From Acidobacteriota bacterium (GTDB lineage: Bacteria > Acidobacteriota > UBA6911): DNA of 7,444 nt. The notes under the pieces were generated by a model, which saw only the letters and a program-made list of their open reading frames with translations, was not told where the DNA came from and ran no database searches. The stretch spans positions 1 to 7,444 of the forward strand of contig JAFNAH010000058.1 of NCBI GenBank assembly GCA_017860075.1, given 5' to 3'. A program made the position numbers and the translations under genes. This document shows, piece by piece, positions 7,327 through 7,444 of the stretch (position 1 is the first letter of the stretch; every line of letters begins with the position of its first letter).

Positions 7327-7358
7327 GGGTCTGACCCTGAAAATGCAATATTCAGGGT
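7327..7358. repeat. REP-like palindrome, copy 2
   Basis: GGGTC-T-GACCC (7327-7337) is a short palindrome. Its right half also belongs to a larger inverted repeat, ACCCTGAA (7334-7341) with TTCAGGGT (7351-7358), around a 9-base loop. The two foldings compete for the same GACCC. Against copy 1 (817-853) the segment 7349-7326 read on the minus strand matches 818-841 at about 21 of 24 positions; read directly, GACCCTGAAAAT plus CAAT is also shared. It lies 18 bases after the regulator stop and 17 bases before the next gene's start, so it could also act in termination or mRNA processing. Confidence 0.7.
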
Positions 7359-7375
7359 TGGGCCAAGGAAAGAAC

Positions 7376-7444
7376 ATGAAAGTCACGGTGAGGGCGCTCG
7401 GCGCATGGCTCATCCTGATCGCGGTTGAATTCATCCACGGCGCC
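7376..7444 (+). CDS. Probable integral membrane protein, N-terminal 23 residues only
   Basis: ATG at 7376 is preceded by AAGGA (7365-7369) with 6 bases of spacing, and the frame stays open to the window edge. The visible peptide starts MKVTVRALGAWLILIAVEF and continues IHGA: a basic start followed by a hydrophobic run of about 12 residues, consistent with a first transmembrane helix or a signal peptide. It faintly resembles the start of small multi-helix membrane proteins of unknown function, but 23 residues are too few to name a family. It is in the same direction as the regulator, separated by 67 bases that contain the second palindromic repeat, so it may be a separate unit. Confidence 0.55.
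   Translation, partial: MKVTVRALGAWLILIAVEFIHGA

Noticed and set aside
1..7444. Defence system, CRISPR array, prophage or toxin-antitoxin module
   Set aside because: No repeat-spacer array, nuclease, helicase, integrase, transposase or small toxin-antitoxin pair was seen; all substantial genes are explained by transport, regulation or surface-protein families.

Overview
The window (7,444 bp, GC-rich) reads as a chromosomal segment of a Gram-negative, soil-type bacterium. An Acidobacteriota-like origin is my best guess. It rests mainly on the long hybrid regulator (OmpR/CadC-type winged helix, one membrane helix, PD40/WD40-like propeller repeats), an architecture abundant in that phylum, together with a MacB/DevB-style exporter that has two FtsX-type permeases. 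Taxonomy is inference; no rRNA or other phylogenetic marker is present.

Layout: (1) bases 1-811, plus strand, the C-terminal part of a probably secreted right-handed parallel beta-helix protein whose start lies outside the window. (2) Bases 817-853, a strong palindromic repeat between convergent genes. (3) Bases 852-5022, minus strand, a tightly packed four-gene operon read from right to left: FtsX-type permease A, FtsX-type permease B, HlyD/DevB-type membrane fusion protein, LolD/MacB-type ATPase. Its junctions are +10 bp, +4 bp and a 4-bp ATGA overlap. (4) Bases 5023-5205, a 183-bp divergent promoter region with a small dyad. (5) Bases 5206-7308, plus strand, a 700-residue membrane-anchored winged-helix/propeller regulator with a TTG start. 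(6) Bases 7309-7375, a second copy of the palindromic repeat. (7) Bases 7376-7444, plus strand, the first 23 codons of a probable membrane protein running off the window.

Working model: permeases A and B form a heterodimeric inner-membrane unit powered by the ATPase. The fusion protein would link this unit to an outer-membrane channel encoded elsewhere, exporting or extracting an unknown substrate. The divergently transcribed regulator would sense a periplasmic signal through its propeller and act on the shared intergenic region. The linkage is visible in the sequence; the regulatory relationship and the substrate are not. The two related palindromic repeats closely bracket the transporter plus regulator and are the main signal not explained by the genes.

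I saw no rRNA, tRNA, CRISPR array, transposase or phage gene.
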